Of a stretch of DNA of 60,003 bases, positions 34,312-43,333 are shown in pieces. The notes beneath the pieces are model-generated. The model worked only from the letters and a program-made list of their open reading frames with translations. It was not told where the DNA came from and made no database searches. The stretch spans positions 1 to 60,003 of the forward strand of contig JAHBXK010000022.1 of assembly GCA_019636535.1 (NCBI GenBank). The letters are read 5' to 3'. The stretch is from Phycisphaeraceae bacterium. Lineage in GTDB: Bacteria; Planctomycetota; Phycisphaerae; Phycisphaerales; UBA1924. A program made the translations under genes and the position numbers. The number at the start of each line of letters is the position of its first letter. Positions within the stretch are counted from its first letter, which is position 1.

Positions 34312-35574
34312 ATGGCCTACCAGTTCAAGCAAGCCGTTCTGAGCAATGGACTCACGATCGTCGCGGAAGTCGACCCTGACGCACACTCCGCCGCGGCGGG
34401 CTTCTTCGTCAAGACCGGCGCCCGCGATGAGACGACCGACGTGATGGGCGTTTCGCACTTCCTCGAGCACATGATGTTCAAGGGCACGGCCAGACGAACG
34501 ACCGACCAGATCAATCAGGGTTTCGACCGCATCGGTGCCAAGAACAACGCGTACACATCCAGCGAGATGACCTGCTTCCATGCGACGGTGCTGCCCGACC
34601 GTTTGCTCGGCCCGGACAACGCGCTCGACATCCTGTCGGACATGATGCGCCCATCGCTCCGGAAAGACGACTTCGATACCGAGAAAAACGTGATCCTCGA
34701 AGAGATCGCGATGTACCAGGACAATCCATTCTGGGTGCTCTACGAGCGCACCATGGAGGTGCACTGCGGCGCCCCATCGATACCCGGCGATGACATCGCG
34801 GGCATGCACCCGCTCGGCCACCGCGTGCTCGGCACCAACCCGAGCATCACCGCTTTGACATCCGAACAGATGCGGGCGTACTTCCAGCAGCGTTACTCGG
34901 CCGACAACACCGTGCTCTCGCTCGCAGGTCGGGTCGACTTTGATGCTTCGGTCGAGCAGGTCGCCCGCGCCTGCGGTTCGTGGCAACGCACAGGTGCGGG
35001 GCGCGACGCGCGGCCCCCAAACGCATCGGACAGGTTGCTCGACATCCGCGATCCAAAGGTCAATCGGGCGTACCAGTTGATGCTGACGCCCGCGCCCGCC
35101 GCGAATGACGACCGTCGATACGCCGCCGGTTTGCTCGCGCACATACTCGGCGGCCCGGACAATTCACGATTCCACTGGGCGCTGATCGAGACTGGCCTTG
35201 CGGAAGAGGCAGAAGCCGCGTACGACGGACGCGACGGCGTGGGCGACTTCATGATCTTCGTCGTCGCCGATCGCGACAAAGCCGATCGAGTCTGGTCCAT
35301 CGTCGAGCGCGAGGTTGATGCACTCAAAGGCTCGCTGACCGAGGCGGACCTCGAAAGAATCCGATGCAAGATGGTCACGAGCGTCACGCTTGCGGGTGAG
35401 CGGCCGGGGGGGCGCATGCAACGCCTCGGCAGGCAGTGGATGACCCTCGGTCGTTACTCCACGCTGGATGAGGAACTTGCCCGCCTCAACGCCGTGCGAG
35501 TCGACGACGTTCGGAGCCTGTTGGATCAGTTTCCGCTGCGGCCGCGGACCATCGGCAGAATGCTGCCCGCGTAA
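34312..35574 (+). CDS. M16-family metallopeptidase
   Basis: A 420-residue zinc peptidase of the pitrilysin/processing peptidase family. The inverted zinc motif HFLEH (HxxEH) is near residue 51 (VSHFLEHMMFKGTARR), and the downstream glutamate ligand lies in NVILEEIAMYQDNPFWV. The second half is the partner-type domain without metal. It corresponds to the single-chain bacterial M16B type (YmxG/MPP-like). The ATG at 34312 is seven codons after an earlier ATG and best fits the family start (YQFKQAVLSNGLTIVAE). The role is unknown; possibilities include signal or small-protein turnover. Confidence 0.93.
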   Translation: MAYQFKQAVLSNGLTIVAEVDPDAHSAAAGFFVKTGARDETTDVMGVSHFLEHMMFKGTARRTTDQINQGFDRIGAKNNAYTSSEMTCFHATVLPDRLLGPDNALDILSDMMRPSLRKDDFDTEKNVILEEIAMYQDNPFWVLYERTMEVHCGAPSIPGDDIAGMHPLGHRVLGTNPSITALTSEQMRAYFQQRYSADNTVLSLAGRVDFDASVEQVARACGSWQRTGAGRDARPPNASDRLLDIRDPKVNRAYQLMLTPAPAANDDRRYAAGLLAHILGGPDNSRFHWALIETGLAEEAEAAYDGRDGVGDFMIFVVADRDKADRVWSIVEREVDALKGSLTEADLERIRCKMVTSVTLAGERPGGRMQRLGRQWMTLGRYSTLDEELARLNAVRVDDVRSLLDQFPLRPRTIGRMLPA

Positions 35575-35598
35575 AGCCGCTGCGTTTCGCACTCGCGC

Positions 35599-37104
35599 TC
35601 ACGCCGCCTTCGGCTGATACACGCGTACCGCGTTGCGACCGGAACGCTCCGCGGCCGCCAGCGCTGCCTCGGCGACCGTCACGAGCCGAGACGCATCGGG
35701 AAACTCATCGACAGACGCAGCGTCCATGGTGACAACCCCAACACTCACCGTGACTTGGATCTCACGAGGAGCGCCGGGGCGCGCTGCGATCAACCGAATA
35801 GGCTGGGCTCCTACAGCCTGCCGAACAAGTTCGGCCAGCCTGGCGGACTCAGAGCGATCAAGGCCGTTCACGGCGACCGCGAAATGGGCCCGGTTCATTC
35901 GCGCGATCACCGCTCGCTTCGGAGAGAACACGCGAGTCAATCGACCTGAAACACCGATTGCGGCCGTGTCCAGAGCTTCTTCTCCGGCCAGACTCACGAT
36001 CGACGTGTCATTGTCGATCTTGACCAGCACGACGGACATCGGTCCGACTCCGGCTTGAGACTTCTCGAAGAGCGCGATGATCGATTGCTCAAAGCGCTCG
36101 CGGCTGGAGAGTCCGGTCAGTTCGTCGACCATCGGACTCTTCTCGCTCATCGAGTAGATCGGACCGAGGTCGATCTGCTCCTGGTCGTCAGGAATCTCGA
36201 TTTTGGACAGCTGCTCCTTCGCGGCCTCGAGCACCCTCGCCGAATCGATCGCCTCTCCGGTCGCCACCGAGAGCAAACGCGACATCTCGCGTGCCTGCGT
36301 GGTGATCGCCTGAAGCACCTCGTCGGCCTGCTGGTTTGTCAGGCCGAACCATTGCTCTGCACGCTCATAGAACCTGCGCAGGCTCTGCACCGTGTCGCGA
36401 CCCGCCAGCACATCGGAAGCGATATTGCCGAGTCCCACCGCTCGGACAATGCTCGCGTGCGAACTCGGTGCGGCCGTTGGCCGCTCGTGATACTTGATCG
36501 GCATCACGAGTTCGTCGGGCAGTTTCCAGCGTTGTGCCAGCATCGCGCCCAGGTCCGGATGCTGAAGCCCGAAGTGCTCGAGTTCAAGCCGACCGACCTG
36601 TCGATGCTCGCCCTCGGCCATCGCAACGACCTTCGCGTACTCCTCACCGAGCGTTTGCAGGAGCACGATCATCCCGACGTCCTGCAGCAAGCCGCCGAGG
36701 AAGCACTCTTCCTGATAGCCAACGCCCGACCGCGCGGCGATGTTCTTCGCCGCCACGGCCGTGAACAACGCGCGACGCCAGTGCTCGGTAAGATCGAAGT
36801 CTTTCGAAGCGTCCTTGATCGCCGTAACGAGCGAGAAGCCGAGTGCGAGGGTCTTGACCGCAGACATGCCCAGAAACGTGATCGCCTGATTGATGTTCGA
36901 GCACTTCTTGCGAAGACCGAACAGCGACGAGTTGACGGTCCGGAGGATCTTGGCCGACAAGGCCTGATCGTTCTGGATCGTTTCGGCCAGAGCCTTCATC
37001 GACACGGATTGATCAGCCGTAAGTTCGACCACGCGCATCGCCACCGCCGGCAAACTCGGCAGTTGCCGACAGTTGAGCACGCGTTCCAGGACTTCGGGGT
37101 TCAT
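35599..37104 (-). CDS. HDOD-domain signalling protein with degenerate GGDEF domain
   Basis: A 501-residue signalling protein. The HDOD domain fills residues ~8-205 (LPSLPAVAMRVVELTADQSV, QNDQALSAKILRTVNSSLFG, ECFLGGLLQDVGMIVLLQTL), the class of HD-like domains lacking the metal ligands. After a helical linker, a diguanylate-cyclase-like domain spans ~330-500 (DELTGLSSRERFEQSIIALF opening). The catalytic GGDEF position reads RMNRAHF, so it is unlikely to make c-di-GMP. It may act as a receptor or scaffold. The ATG at 37104 was chosen to begin at the HDOD domain; a long upstream open stretch is shadow. Confidence 0.88.
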   Translation of the reverse strand: MNPEVLERVLNCRQLPSLPAVAMRVVELTADQSVSMKALAETIQNDQALSAKILRTVNSSLFGLRKKCSNINQAITFLGMSAVKTLALGFSLVTAIKDASKDFDLTEHWRRALFTAVAAKNIAARSGVGYQEECFLGGLLQDVGMIVLLQTLGEEYAKVVAMAEGEHRQVGRLELEHFGLQHPDLGAMLAQRWKLPDELVMPIKYHERPTAAPSSHASIVRAVGLGNIASDVLAGRDTVQSLRRFYERAEQWFGLTNQQADEVLQAITTQAREMSRLLSVATGEAIDSARVLEAAKEQLSKIEIPDDQEQIDLGPIYSMSEKSPMVDELTGLSSRERFEQSIIALFEKSQAGVGPMSVVLVKIDNDTSIVSLAGEEALDTAAIGVSGRLTRVFSPKRAVIARMNRAHFAVAVNGLDRSESARLAELVRQAVGAQPIRLIAARPGAPREIQVTVSVGVVTMDAASVDEFPDASRLVTVAEAALAAAERSGRNAVRVYQPKAA

Positions 37105-37273
37105 GCTTCGATGCCTCGCCAATCGGGACGTACAGAACCTGCCGCCCGGCGCCGGCGACCAAGACTCCGGCTCCGACGTAGCAGCGGGGGTGCTCCCCTT
37201 GATTGGGCTATCGGCACCCTTCGCCTCGACGTTGAGTCGTTGTTCTCCCCTGCCCGGGTGGGTGTCGCAATGC

Positions 37274-38050
37274 CTACCCACCCGCCGAGTTAGAGGACGC
37301 ACCCGACCCGAAGAGCGCAATATGCGATGGAGGCTCAACGCCGAGCAGATATCGGGCGTACTGGGAGAGCAATCGACACCCGCGCTCAGCGACAATCGCC
37401 GACGCAACCAACTTTCTGGACAGACTCCGGACCGACTCCGGTTCGACCGAATCGAGCCCGCGCAGGGCCACCACGGTTTCGTGCCGCACGCGCCAGCCGT
37501 CAGCGCGATTGCTCGCGGTCAGGCCACCAAGTTCTGGAACGAACAGATAGGACGCCGCATCGTTCAGGGCTTCACCAGACGCCGCATCGAGCGTCAGACT
37601 CGGCCTGTACCCTGCCTCGCTCAGCACGGTCCAGATGCCTGTCAGAAGTTCAGGCCATACCGACTTCGAGGGCACAAGGTTCGTCCACACACCGACGAGC
37701 ACGTCGAACATCGCTCGATGCGGGTCATGATCGCGAACGAAGTGCTGAACGAGGTCGGCCAGATAGTTCGCCGCGAGGAACCCTTGCCAGTCCTGTCTGA
37801 TGTGCCGCCACGGATCGATCAGGTCCCACTCGGTGATGAGCGCGAGTTCAGAGTTCCGCCGAACAATGATCCCTGCCTGACCGATGGTCAGTGGCTCAAC
37901 TCCCCCTGAATAGGGTGATTTCGGACGCCGCGACCCCTTGGCCACGCCCCGAACCATGCCCCGCTCTCGACAGAGCAGCGAAACCACTTGGCTGGTCTCT
38001 GACCAATCCCACTGTCGGATGCAAACGGCGTCGTCGAGATCGGCGGGCAC
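37274..38050 (-). CDS. recO: DNA repair protein RecO
   Basis: A 258-residue RecO-like recombination mediator. The N-terminal OB-fold has VVSLLCRERGMVRGVAKGSRRPKS and a helix-rich body follows (FLAANYLADLVQHFVRDHDP). These match RecO, which with RecR loads RecA at gaps. The C-terminal zinc-finger cysteines of some RecO are not clear. It is divergent from the dehydratase gene, with 71 bases between starts. The match is by fold-level motifs; the family is divergent. Confidence 0.85.
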   Translation of the reverse strand: MPADLDDAVCIRQWDWSETSQVVSLLCRERGMVRGVAKGSRRPKSPYSGGVEPLTIGQAGIIVRRNSELALITEWDLIDPWRHIRQDWQGFLAANYLADLVQHFVRDHDPHRAMFDVLVGVWTNLVPSKSVWPELLTGIWTVLSEAGYRPSLTLDAASGEALNDAASYLFVPELGGLTASNRADGWRVRHETVVALRGLDSVEPESVRSLSRKLVASAIVAERGCRLLSQYARYLLGVEPPSHIALFGSGASSNSAGG

Positions 38051-38121
38051 GCGCGGAGCGTAGCAGGATCCCGGTCAGCTCCGACACTCCCACGCCGCAT
38101 GCACGGCGATACGCTGCACCC

Positions 38122-38550
38122 ATGCGATTCTGCCTCGTAGACGCCGTCCTCGAACGTTCCACCAACCGAATCGTGACCCTCAAGCAGGTCTCGAACGCGG
38201 AGGAGTACCTGCTGGATCACTTTGCGAGTTTCCCGGTCCTTCCGGGGGTCTTCATGATCGAGTCGCTGGTGCAGGCCGCGCGGCTCTTGGCCGAATCGCG
38301 ACAAGGTGATGCGCAGCGCCATGTGCTTGGGGGTGTGCGCGGCATCAAGTACGGCTCTTTCGTCCGGCCGGGAGATGGCTTGCGCATCGAAGTCAACTTC
38401 CACAAGGAACTGGAGGGTGGCCATTTGGAGTTCAAGGGCGAAGGAAGGGTCATCCCGCCGAGCGATCGTGGTGCGACAGCGACCGAATCCGGCCGAGTCG
38501 CGGTCAGCGGCCGGTTCGTGCTCCGACCGATCTTGCTCGCCGGAGCCTGA
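38122..38550 (+). CDS. FabZ-like 3-hydroxyacyl-ACP dehydratase, first copy
   Basis: A 142-residue hotdog-fold enzyme. The catalytic motif is HFASFPVLPGVFMIESLVQA with His near residue 33 and Glu near 47, as in FabZ (His-x-n-Pro-x-x-Pro-Gly, then Glu). It removes water from 3-hydroxyacyl-ACP, or acts as a thioesterase in some relatives. The ATG at 38122 starts right at the domain. It is the first of three genes, followed 33 bases later by an acyl carrier protein. Its partner dehydratase lies at 39029. Confidence 0.88.
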   Translation: MRFCLVDAVLERSTNRIVTLKQVSNAEEYLLDHFASFPVLPGVFMIESLVQAARLLAESRQGDAQRHVLGGVRGIKYGSFVRPGDGLRIEVNFHKELEGGHLEFKGEGRVIPPSDRGATATESGRVAVSGRFVLRPILLAGA

Positions 38551-38583
38551 AACCACCCAGACCCCCCGCTACACTCCGCACCC

Positions 38584-38973
38584 ATGAATCGCGACGAAAT
38601 CTTCTCGAAAGTTCGGGATGTGTTGGTTGAAGCCCTCGCCGTCGATGAGGACGAAGTGACGCCGACAGCCTCGCTGGTGGGCGACCTCGGGGCCGAGTCC
38701 ATTGACTTCCTCGACATCGTCTTCCAACTCGAAAAGACGTTCAACATCAAGATCGGGCAAGGCGAGCTCTTCCCCGAGGGTGCGAACATCACGCAGGACC
38801 CCAAGTTCGTGCAAGGTGGATTGGTCACGCCCGACGGAATCGCCGCGCTCTCCGCCCGACTGCCGCACGTCGACTTCACGAACTTCGCGAAGGATCCGCA
38901 GGTCGGCAAAGTCATCAACACTTTCACGGTCGACAGCATCGTGAACTTCCTCGAACGCAAACTGACGGCCTGA
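38584..38973 (+). CDS. Acyl carrier protein with insertion
   Basis: A 129-residue carrier protein, against ~78 for ordinary AcpP. The phosphopantetheine serine is in GDLGAESIDFLDIVFQLEKT (Ser 39), with the usual acidic helix II. A ~45-residue insertion after GELFPEG (about residues 67-112) contains GLVTPDGIAALSARLPHVD, and the last helix is VDSIVNFLERKLTA. It sits between two dehydratase-like genes, so it probably serves a dedicated lipid or polyketide pathway and not bulk fatty acid synthesis. Confidence 0.9.
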   Translation: MNRDEIFSKVRDVLVEALAVDEDEVTPTASLVGDLGAESIDFLDIVFQLEKTFNIKIGQGELFPEGANITQDPKFVQGGLVTPDGIAALSARLPHVDFTNFAKDPQVGKVINTFTVDSIVNFLERKLTA

Positions 38974-39028
38974 GCCGTACTCTGCGACCTGCACCGACCG
39001 CCTCCGATTTCCGCGAGACTCACCGCCG

Positions 39029-39568
39029 ATGCGATGGATGTGGATCGACAGGGTGGTGGAACTCGTGCCGGCTCGGCGCATCGTCACAATCAAGAACGTC
39101 TCGCTCGCCGAAGAGCACCTTCACGATCACTTCGTGGACGACCCTGACCGTGGTCTGCCTGCCTGCCCGATCATGCCGGCCAGCCTGGTCCTCGAGGGTG
39201 TTGCGCAGTCCGCAGGCACGCTGGTCGGGCACGCGGAGCGCTTCAAGGAAAAGGTCGTTCTTGCCAAAGTCAGCCGCGCCGAGATCCGGCGCGACGTCGG
39301 GCCGGGATGCACACTCCGATACACCGCCGAGATCGAACGCATGGACACGGTCGGTGCGTCGACCCGCGCAACGATCGAACTGTTCGATCACGCCCGCCCC
39401 ACCGACGGGTACGTGCCGATCGGTGAGGTGGAAATGATGTTCAGCCACCTCGACAACAACATGGGCCAGGCAGGCAAGAGCGGCGAGGCCTTCCCCGAGC
39501 ACAACTTCGTCTTCGGGGACAGTTTCAAGACCCTGCTGCGAACGAGCGGCATCGCCATCCCCGAGTGA
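39029..39568 (+). CDS. FabZ/FabA-like dehydratase, second copy
   Basis: A 179-residue hotdog-fold protein. The catalytic core is HDHFVDDP, then CPIMPASLVLEGVAQSAGTL; the Pro-Gly of FabZ is replaced by Pro-Ala, but His and Glu remain. An extended C-terminus follows (GQAGKSGEAFPEHNFVFGDS). It differs from the 38122 protein and may act on another chain length or form a heterodimer with it. It follows the carrier protein gene by 55 bases. No ketosynthase or ketoreductase gene is visible here. Confidence 0.85.
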   Translation: MRWMWIDRVVELVPARRIVTIKNVSLAEEHLHDHFVDDPDRGLPACPIMPASLVLEGVAQSAGTLVGHAERFKEKVVLAKVSRAEIRRDVGPGCTLRYTAEIERMDTVGASTRATIELFDHARPTDGYVPIGEVEMMFSHLDNNMGQAGKSGEAFPEHNFVFGDSFKTLLRTSGIAIPE

Positions 39569-39577
39569 TCCCTCGTC

Positions 39578-40009
39578 TCAGCGTGGCGCCTCCCAGGCGA
39601 TTGTCGCCAGTCTCTCGGCGGTCTCGGTGGAGAGGTGCCGATCGGGGTCAAACGCCGCGAGTTGCAGCGCAGCGGCAACCACCGGCACCGCCGACAGCAC
39701 CACCGCCGCCGTCGCCAGTTTGCCCGCGGTCTCTCGCTTCCTTCGCGCCACGATCTCGCAGATGGAGATCACCAGAACCATCGACGTTGCTTTGAACGCG
39801 ATCAGCCCCGCGAACCCACCGTGCCGGATCACTGCGTCCGCCAGCCGGTTGACCTCGATCGCACCGAAGTAGTTGATCAACGTGTTGGTCATGATGAGGT
39901 CGAGAAACCCGACCAGCACGTACCACACATACCGCTGTGGGAATGCAGGTGAGGCCCGCATCGCCCGCACGATCGATCCCGCACAATTTTCGGTTGTGCC
40001 CACGGGCAC
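39578..40009 (-). CDS. Small membrane protein, DUF5658-like
   Basis: A 143-residue protein with three or four hydrophobic segments: YVWYVLVGFLDLIMTNTLIN, FAGLIAFKATSMVLVISICE and TAAVVLSAVPVVAAALQLAA. The conserved DxxxT (LDLIMT) near the start of the first helix and the following acidic Glu-Val-Asn agree with the DUF5658 family. It is convergent with the second dehydratase. The exact start is uncertain (40009 or 39961). The function is unknown. Confidence 0.65.
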   Translation of the reverse strand: MPVGTTENCAGSIVRAMRASPAFPQRYVWYVLVGFLDLIMTNTLINYFGAIEVNRLADAVIRHGGFAGLIAFKATSMVLVISICEIVARRKRETAGKLATAAVVLSAVPVVAAALQLAAFDPDRHLSTETAERLATIAWEAPR

Positions 40010-40121
40010 CGCCTTTCAGCCCCGCGCGTCCCCGCATTCCCGTACGACGGCAAGCGCATGGCGGATCTGCCCGCCCGTGCGAATCCCGCTCTCATCTATC
40101 CCATTGCGAACGGCCCCCGTC

Positions 40122-41933
40122 CTACGCCCCCTCACGCTCCGCCAGCGTTTCCCGACACAGCCGATCGAACAACCCCTTCGGCGCATCCTTGCCCGTCCAA
40201 AGCCGGAACTGCTCCGCGGCCTGTTCCACGAACATTTGAACCCCGTCGATCACCCGCAACCCCCGCTCTTCCGCCGCACGCACCAGCGGCGTCCGCACCG
40301 GCGCATACACCGTCTCGAACACCACCGCACCCTCGGGGAGTTTGTCCAGCGCCTCGGCGGGAAGCGGCAATCCCTTCGGGTCAGTCCCACCCTTCATCCC
40401 CACGCTCGTGCAGTTGATCACCGCGTCGAACGGCAGATGGTTCAGATCCGCCATCTCCTCGATGAGCATCGTCGACACGCGTTCGTTCGCCGGATCAACT
40501 TCATCCGCCAACCGCTCCGCACGATCAGCCGTTCGATTGACAATCGTGACGCTCATGCCGCTGAATTGGCAGGCGACCACCGCCGCCCGCGCCACACCCC
40601 CGGCACCCAACACCAGCGCGCTCTTGCCTTCAGGCGGCCCAATCTCTGAGTGCAACAGCCGGACAAATGCCAGCGCGTCCGTGTTTCTCAAGAGCGGCCT
40701 TCCACCTTGATCCAATGCGGCAAGCGTGTTGACCGCACCACACGCCGCTTCGAACTCAGCGGACGCCGTCGAGCCCGCGCTGCGCGACGTGCTCCAATCC
40801 CGCTGCGACGCCCACCTCCACACCATCTCCTTAAACGGCATCGTCACGCTCAACCCCGCCAGATCCAGCCCCTCATGCTCGATCAGCGCATCAAGCGTCG
40901 CCCGCAAACTCAGGTACGTCTTCTCCCCTGCCGGGTCTTCCTCATCCACCCCGATCGGCAGCGGCAGATACACACCGTCATGCCCCACCGCCTTGAACCC
41001 CGCGTTGTGCACCAAGGGCGACAGCGAGTGCCCCACCGCTGTCGGGCTCCCGATCACGCCGTACACCTTCGTCTTCGGCCCGATCGACCGGAACCGGTAC
41101 ATATCAAGCAACTCCCGCACGCTCGGCTGCCCCGGCGCTGTGGTGCTCGCCTTCCGCAGCCCCGCGTACGTCAGAAACCCACCGAACTTCGGCGCCAGCA
41201 CCCGCGACATCAACCCATACTCCCCCATCGCCAGCCCGACCATCGGCTTCCCGCCACCCCCCCCCATTTCCCGCTGCTCGCGCAGCAGATCAAACACCTC
41301 CAGATTGTCCCGCAGCGACCGCGCCCGAAACGCGAATTTCACCACGCTCGCCGCGGGCTCCGCCTGCATCGCCAGAATCCGCCGAGTCAGATCCGCCGGG
41401 CGACCGCCGAAGTCGTGCATCGACAGGATCAATCCGGTTTCAACGTCCCCTCTCACCTGCCCCGGGTGCCGAACCCCCAGGTTGATCTTCTGCTTGATGT
41501 TCGCGCTCTTCACATAACTCGCGTACTCAAAGTCCAAGTACCGCGGCGGGTGTTCCTTCAACTCCCCAACCCCCACCCCTTCATGTGGCCGGTGCCCCCG
41601 CCCCTCGCTCACGCTCCGCGCGGTCCCCAGCCGCTCGTACAGCGACACCCGCCCCGCCTCGTCCCCGTCATACCCCCCCACCCCCCCCGCCCCCCCACTC
41701 TCCGCCATCGCCCGGCACGTCACGATGCACGGCAACGGGCTCCCCGCCACCATCCGCAAAATAGCCTTCACCTGCAACGCATCCAACTCACCCGACGACT
41801 CGTTCACCGCCCCGGTAAAGAACTCGTCAATCCGAAACTCAACAAGTTCCGCCCCGGCGTCCTTCGCCGCGAGCGCATCGGCCACGGCCTGAGCCTCATC
41901 CTGCACCAGAATCGATACACAGAGCAGCGTCAT
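40122..41933 (-). CDS. AroD-AroE fusion: dehydroquinate dehydratase and shikimate dehydrogenase
   Basis: Carries out steps three and four of the shikimate pathway. The N-terminal ~290 residues are type I dehydroquinase (LVEFRIDEFF, CIVTCRAMAESGG, YLDFEYASY, GLILSMHDFGG, VKFAFRARSL containing the Schiff-base lysine position). The C-terminal ~270 are AroE (GVIGSPTAVGHSLSPLVHNA, SVTMPFKEMVW, ALVLGAGGVARAAVVACQF). A ~55-residue glycine- and His-rich insertion between CRAM and YLDF contains three tracts of 7, 8 and 7 C on the plus strand (41673-41696). A similar fusion exists in plants and some bacteria. The start at 41933 is the first ATG. Confidence 0.92.
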   Translation of the reverse strand: MTLLCVSILVQDEAQAVADALAAKDAGAELVEFRIDEFFTGAVNESSGELDALQVKAILRMVAGSPLPCIVTCRAMAESGGAGGVGGYDGDEAGRVSLYERLGTARSVSEGRGHRPHEGVGVGELKEHPPRYLDFEYASYVKSANIKQKINLGVRHPGQVRGDVETGLILSMHDFGGRPADLTRRILAMQAEPAASVVKFAFRARSLRDNLEVFDLLREQREMGGGGGKPMVGLAMGEYGLMSRVLAPKFGGFLTYAGLRKASTTAPGQPSVRELLDMYRFRSIGPKTKVYGVIGSPTAVGHSLSPLVHNAGFKAVGHDGVYLPLPIGVDEEDPAGEKTYLSLRATLDALIEHEGLDLAGLSVTMPFKEMVWRWASQRDWSTSRSAGSTASAEFEAACGAVNTLAALDQGGRPLLRNTDALAFVRLLHSEIGPPEGKSALVLGAGGVARAAVVACQFSGMSVTIVNRTADRAERLADEVDPANERVSTMLIEEMADLNHLPFDAVINCTSVGMKGGTDPKGLPLPAEALDKLPEGAVVFETVYAPVRTPLVRAAEERGLRVIDGVQMFVEQAAEQFRLWTGKDAPKGLFDRLCRETLAEREGA

Positions 41934-42112
41934 CGTGGCGGGAGCCTACGCATGCTGCGTCTGCATCAGACGATTCAGGCCGATGTACAGGCGTCCTGTC
42001 CATCCACTCCGCGCAAGGCCAACGCCAAGCGACTCGTTCTCCCTTCCCCTCCGCGCCATCGGGTACTTGCGTTAAGGCCAGCATCGCACTCGCACAACGT
42101 AACGCACACCGT

Positions 42113-43225
42113 TCACAAGTCCTCCAACCGCCTCCTCGTCTCCATCTCCCGCAAATCCCCAAACAACCCCCCCAACTGCCCCGCCAGAATGTTCCGCAGC
42201 GGGTATTCCCCCGGCAGCCGCTCGTCCGCCACGATCCCGTCCTTCCACCGATACGTCCGGATCTTCTCGCTCCTCTCCCCGCTGCCGATCTGAGCGCTCC
42301 GCGCTGCGGCCCGCGCCTCGTGCACCTTCCGCCGCTCCAACTCGTACAGCCGGGCCATCATCAGCCGTCGCGCACGCTCGCGGTTCTGCTGCTGGCTCTT
42401 GCTCTCCTGCATGCGAACCTCAATCCCCGTCGCCTTGTGCACCAGCTTGACCGCCGTGGCCACCTTGTTCACGTTCTGCCCGCCCGGCCCCTGCGCCGTC
42501 GTCACGTCCTCCGTCACATCGTTCGCCCAGTCGATCTTCACCTGCACCTCTTCCGGCTCCGGCAGCACCGCCACCGTCGCCGTGCTCGTGTGCACGCGTC
42601 CCTGCGCTTCCGTCGCCGGCACGCGCTTCACGCTGTGCACCCCCGCCTCGAACGCCATCTCGCTCCACACCCCCTCACCGCGCACGTTCACCACCGCCGA
42701 GCGCACCCCCCCCACGCTCGGCTCGGCGGACATCTCCAGCACCTCGAACGACCAGCCCTTGCCCGCCGCGTACTTGCCGTAGATATCCAGAAGGTCCCGC
42801 GCCCACAGCGTCGCCTCATCGCCGCCCGTGCCCGCGCGAACCTCCAGCATCACGCTCCCCACCGCGCGATCCTCGCTGTTCACCAGGTTCCCCTTGATCC
42901 GCTCCAGCGCTGACGCCGCCTCCGCCTCCACCCCCGGCAGCTCTTCCCGCGCCATCGCCGCCAGGTCCGCGTCGCCCCCCGCATCACCCTCGCGGATCGC
43001 CTCTCGCAGCGCCCTCGACTCCCTCATCAGCCCCTTGTATCGCGTGTACTCGGTCGCAATTGGCTCGATCGCCGCGCGCTTGATCGAGACCTCGCGCGCC
43101 CGTCGGTGGTCCCCCCCCACCGCCGGATCCTCCAGTTCGTTCGTCAGCCGATCGAACTCCGCGGCGATGGCGTCGAGTTTCCGAACGATCGCCGCGACCG
43201 ACCCCTCGCCTTCCGTGCTGTTCAT
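42113..43225 (-). CDS. prfA: Peptide chain release factor 1
   Basis: Releases the finished peptide at UAA and UAG stop codons. The 370-residue protein has the GGQ motif (GPGGQNVNKVATAVKLVHKA) that reaches the peptidyl transferase centre and the RF1-type tripeptide PAT (VPATEAQGRVHTSTATVAVL), which distinguishes it from RF2. The ATG at 43225 starts MNSTEGEG; the frame is open six codons upstream. It runs in the same direction as aroDE, ~180 bases upstream, with no terminator seen between. No prmC is adjacent. Confidence 0.94.
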   Translation of the reverse strand: MNSTEGEGSVAAIVRKLDAIAAEFDRLTNELEDPAVGGDHRRAREVSIKRAAIEPIATEYTRYKGLMRESRALREAIREGDAGGDADLAAMAREELPGVEAEAASALERIKGNLVNSEDRAVGSVMLEVRAGTGGDEATLWARDLLDIYGKYAAGKGWSFEVLEMSAEPSVGGVRSAVVNVRGEGVWSEMAFEAGVHSVKRVPATEAQGRVHTSTATVAVLPEPEEVQVKIDWANDVTEDVTTAQGPGGQNVNKVATAVKLVHKATGIEVRMQESKSQQQNRERARRLMMARLYELERRKVHEARAAARSAQIGSGERSEKIRTYRWKDGIVADERLPGEYPLRNILAGQLGGLFGDLREMETRRRLEDL

Positions 43226-43333
43226 GCCGAACCGATGGTACACCCCGGCTGACAGGATCGACCGACCAATCCGAATGAATCACGACGGCACTGGGCCGGT
43301 ATCATCGTCCGCACCAGATTCTCACCCCCACGC

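Noticed and set aside
36055..37293. Plus-strand frame of about 412 codons
   Set aside because: It is antisense to the HDOD gene and has no recognisable domain or start signal.
40650..42293. Long plus-strand frame of about 547 codons
   Set aside because: It is antisense to aroD-aroE and prfA, whose motifs are complete, and its translation is Arg/Pro/His-rich without structure.
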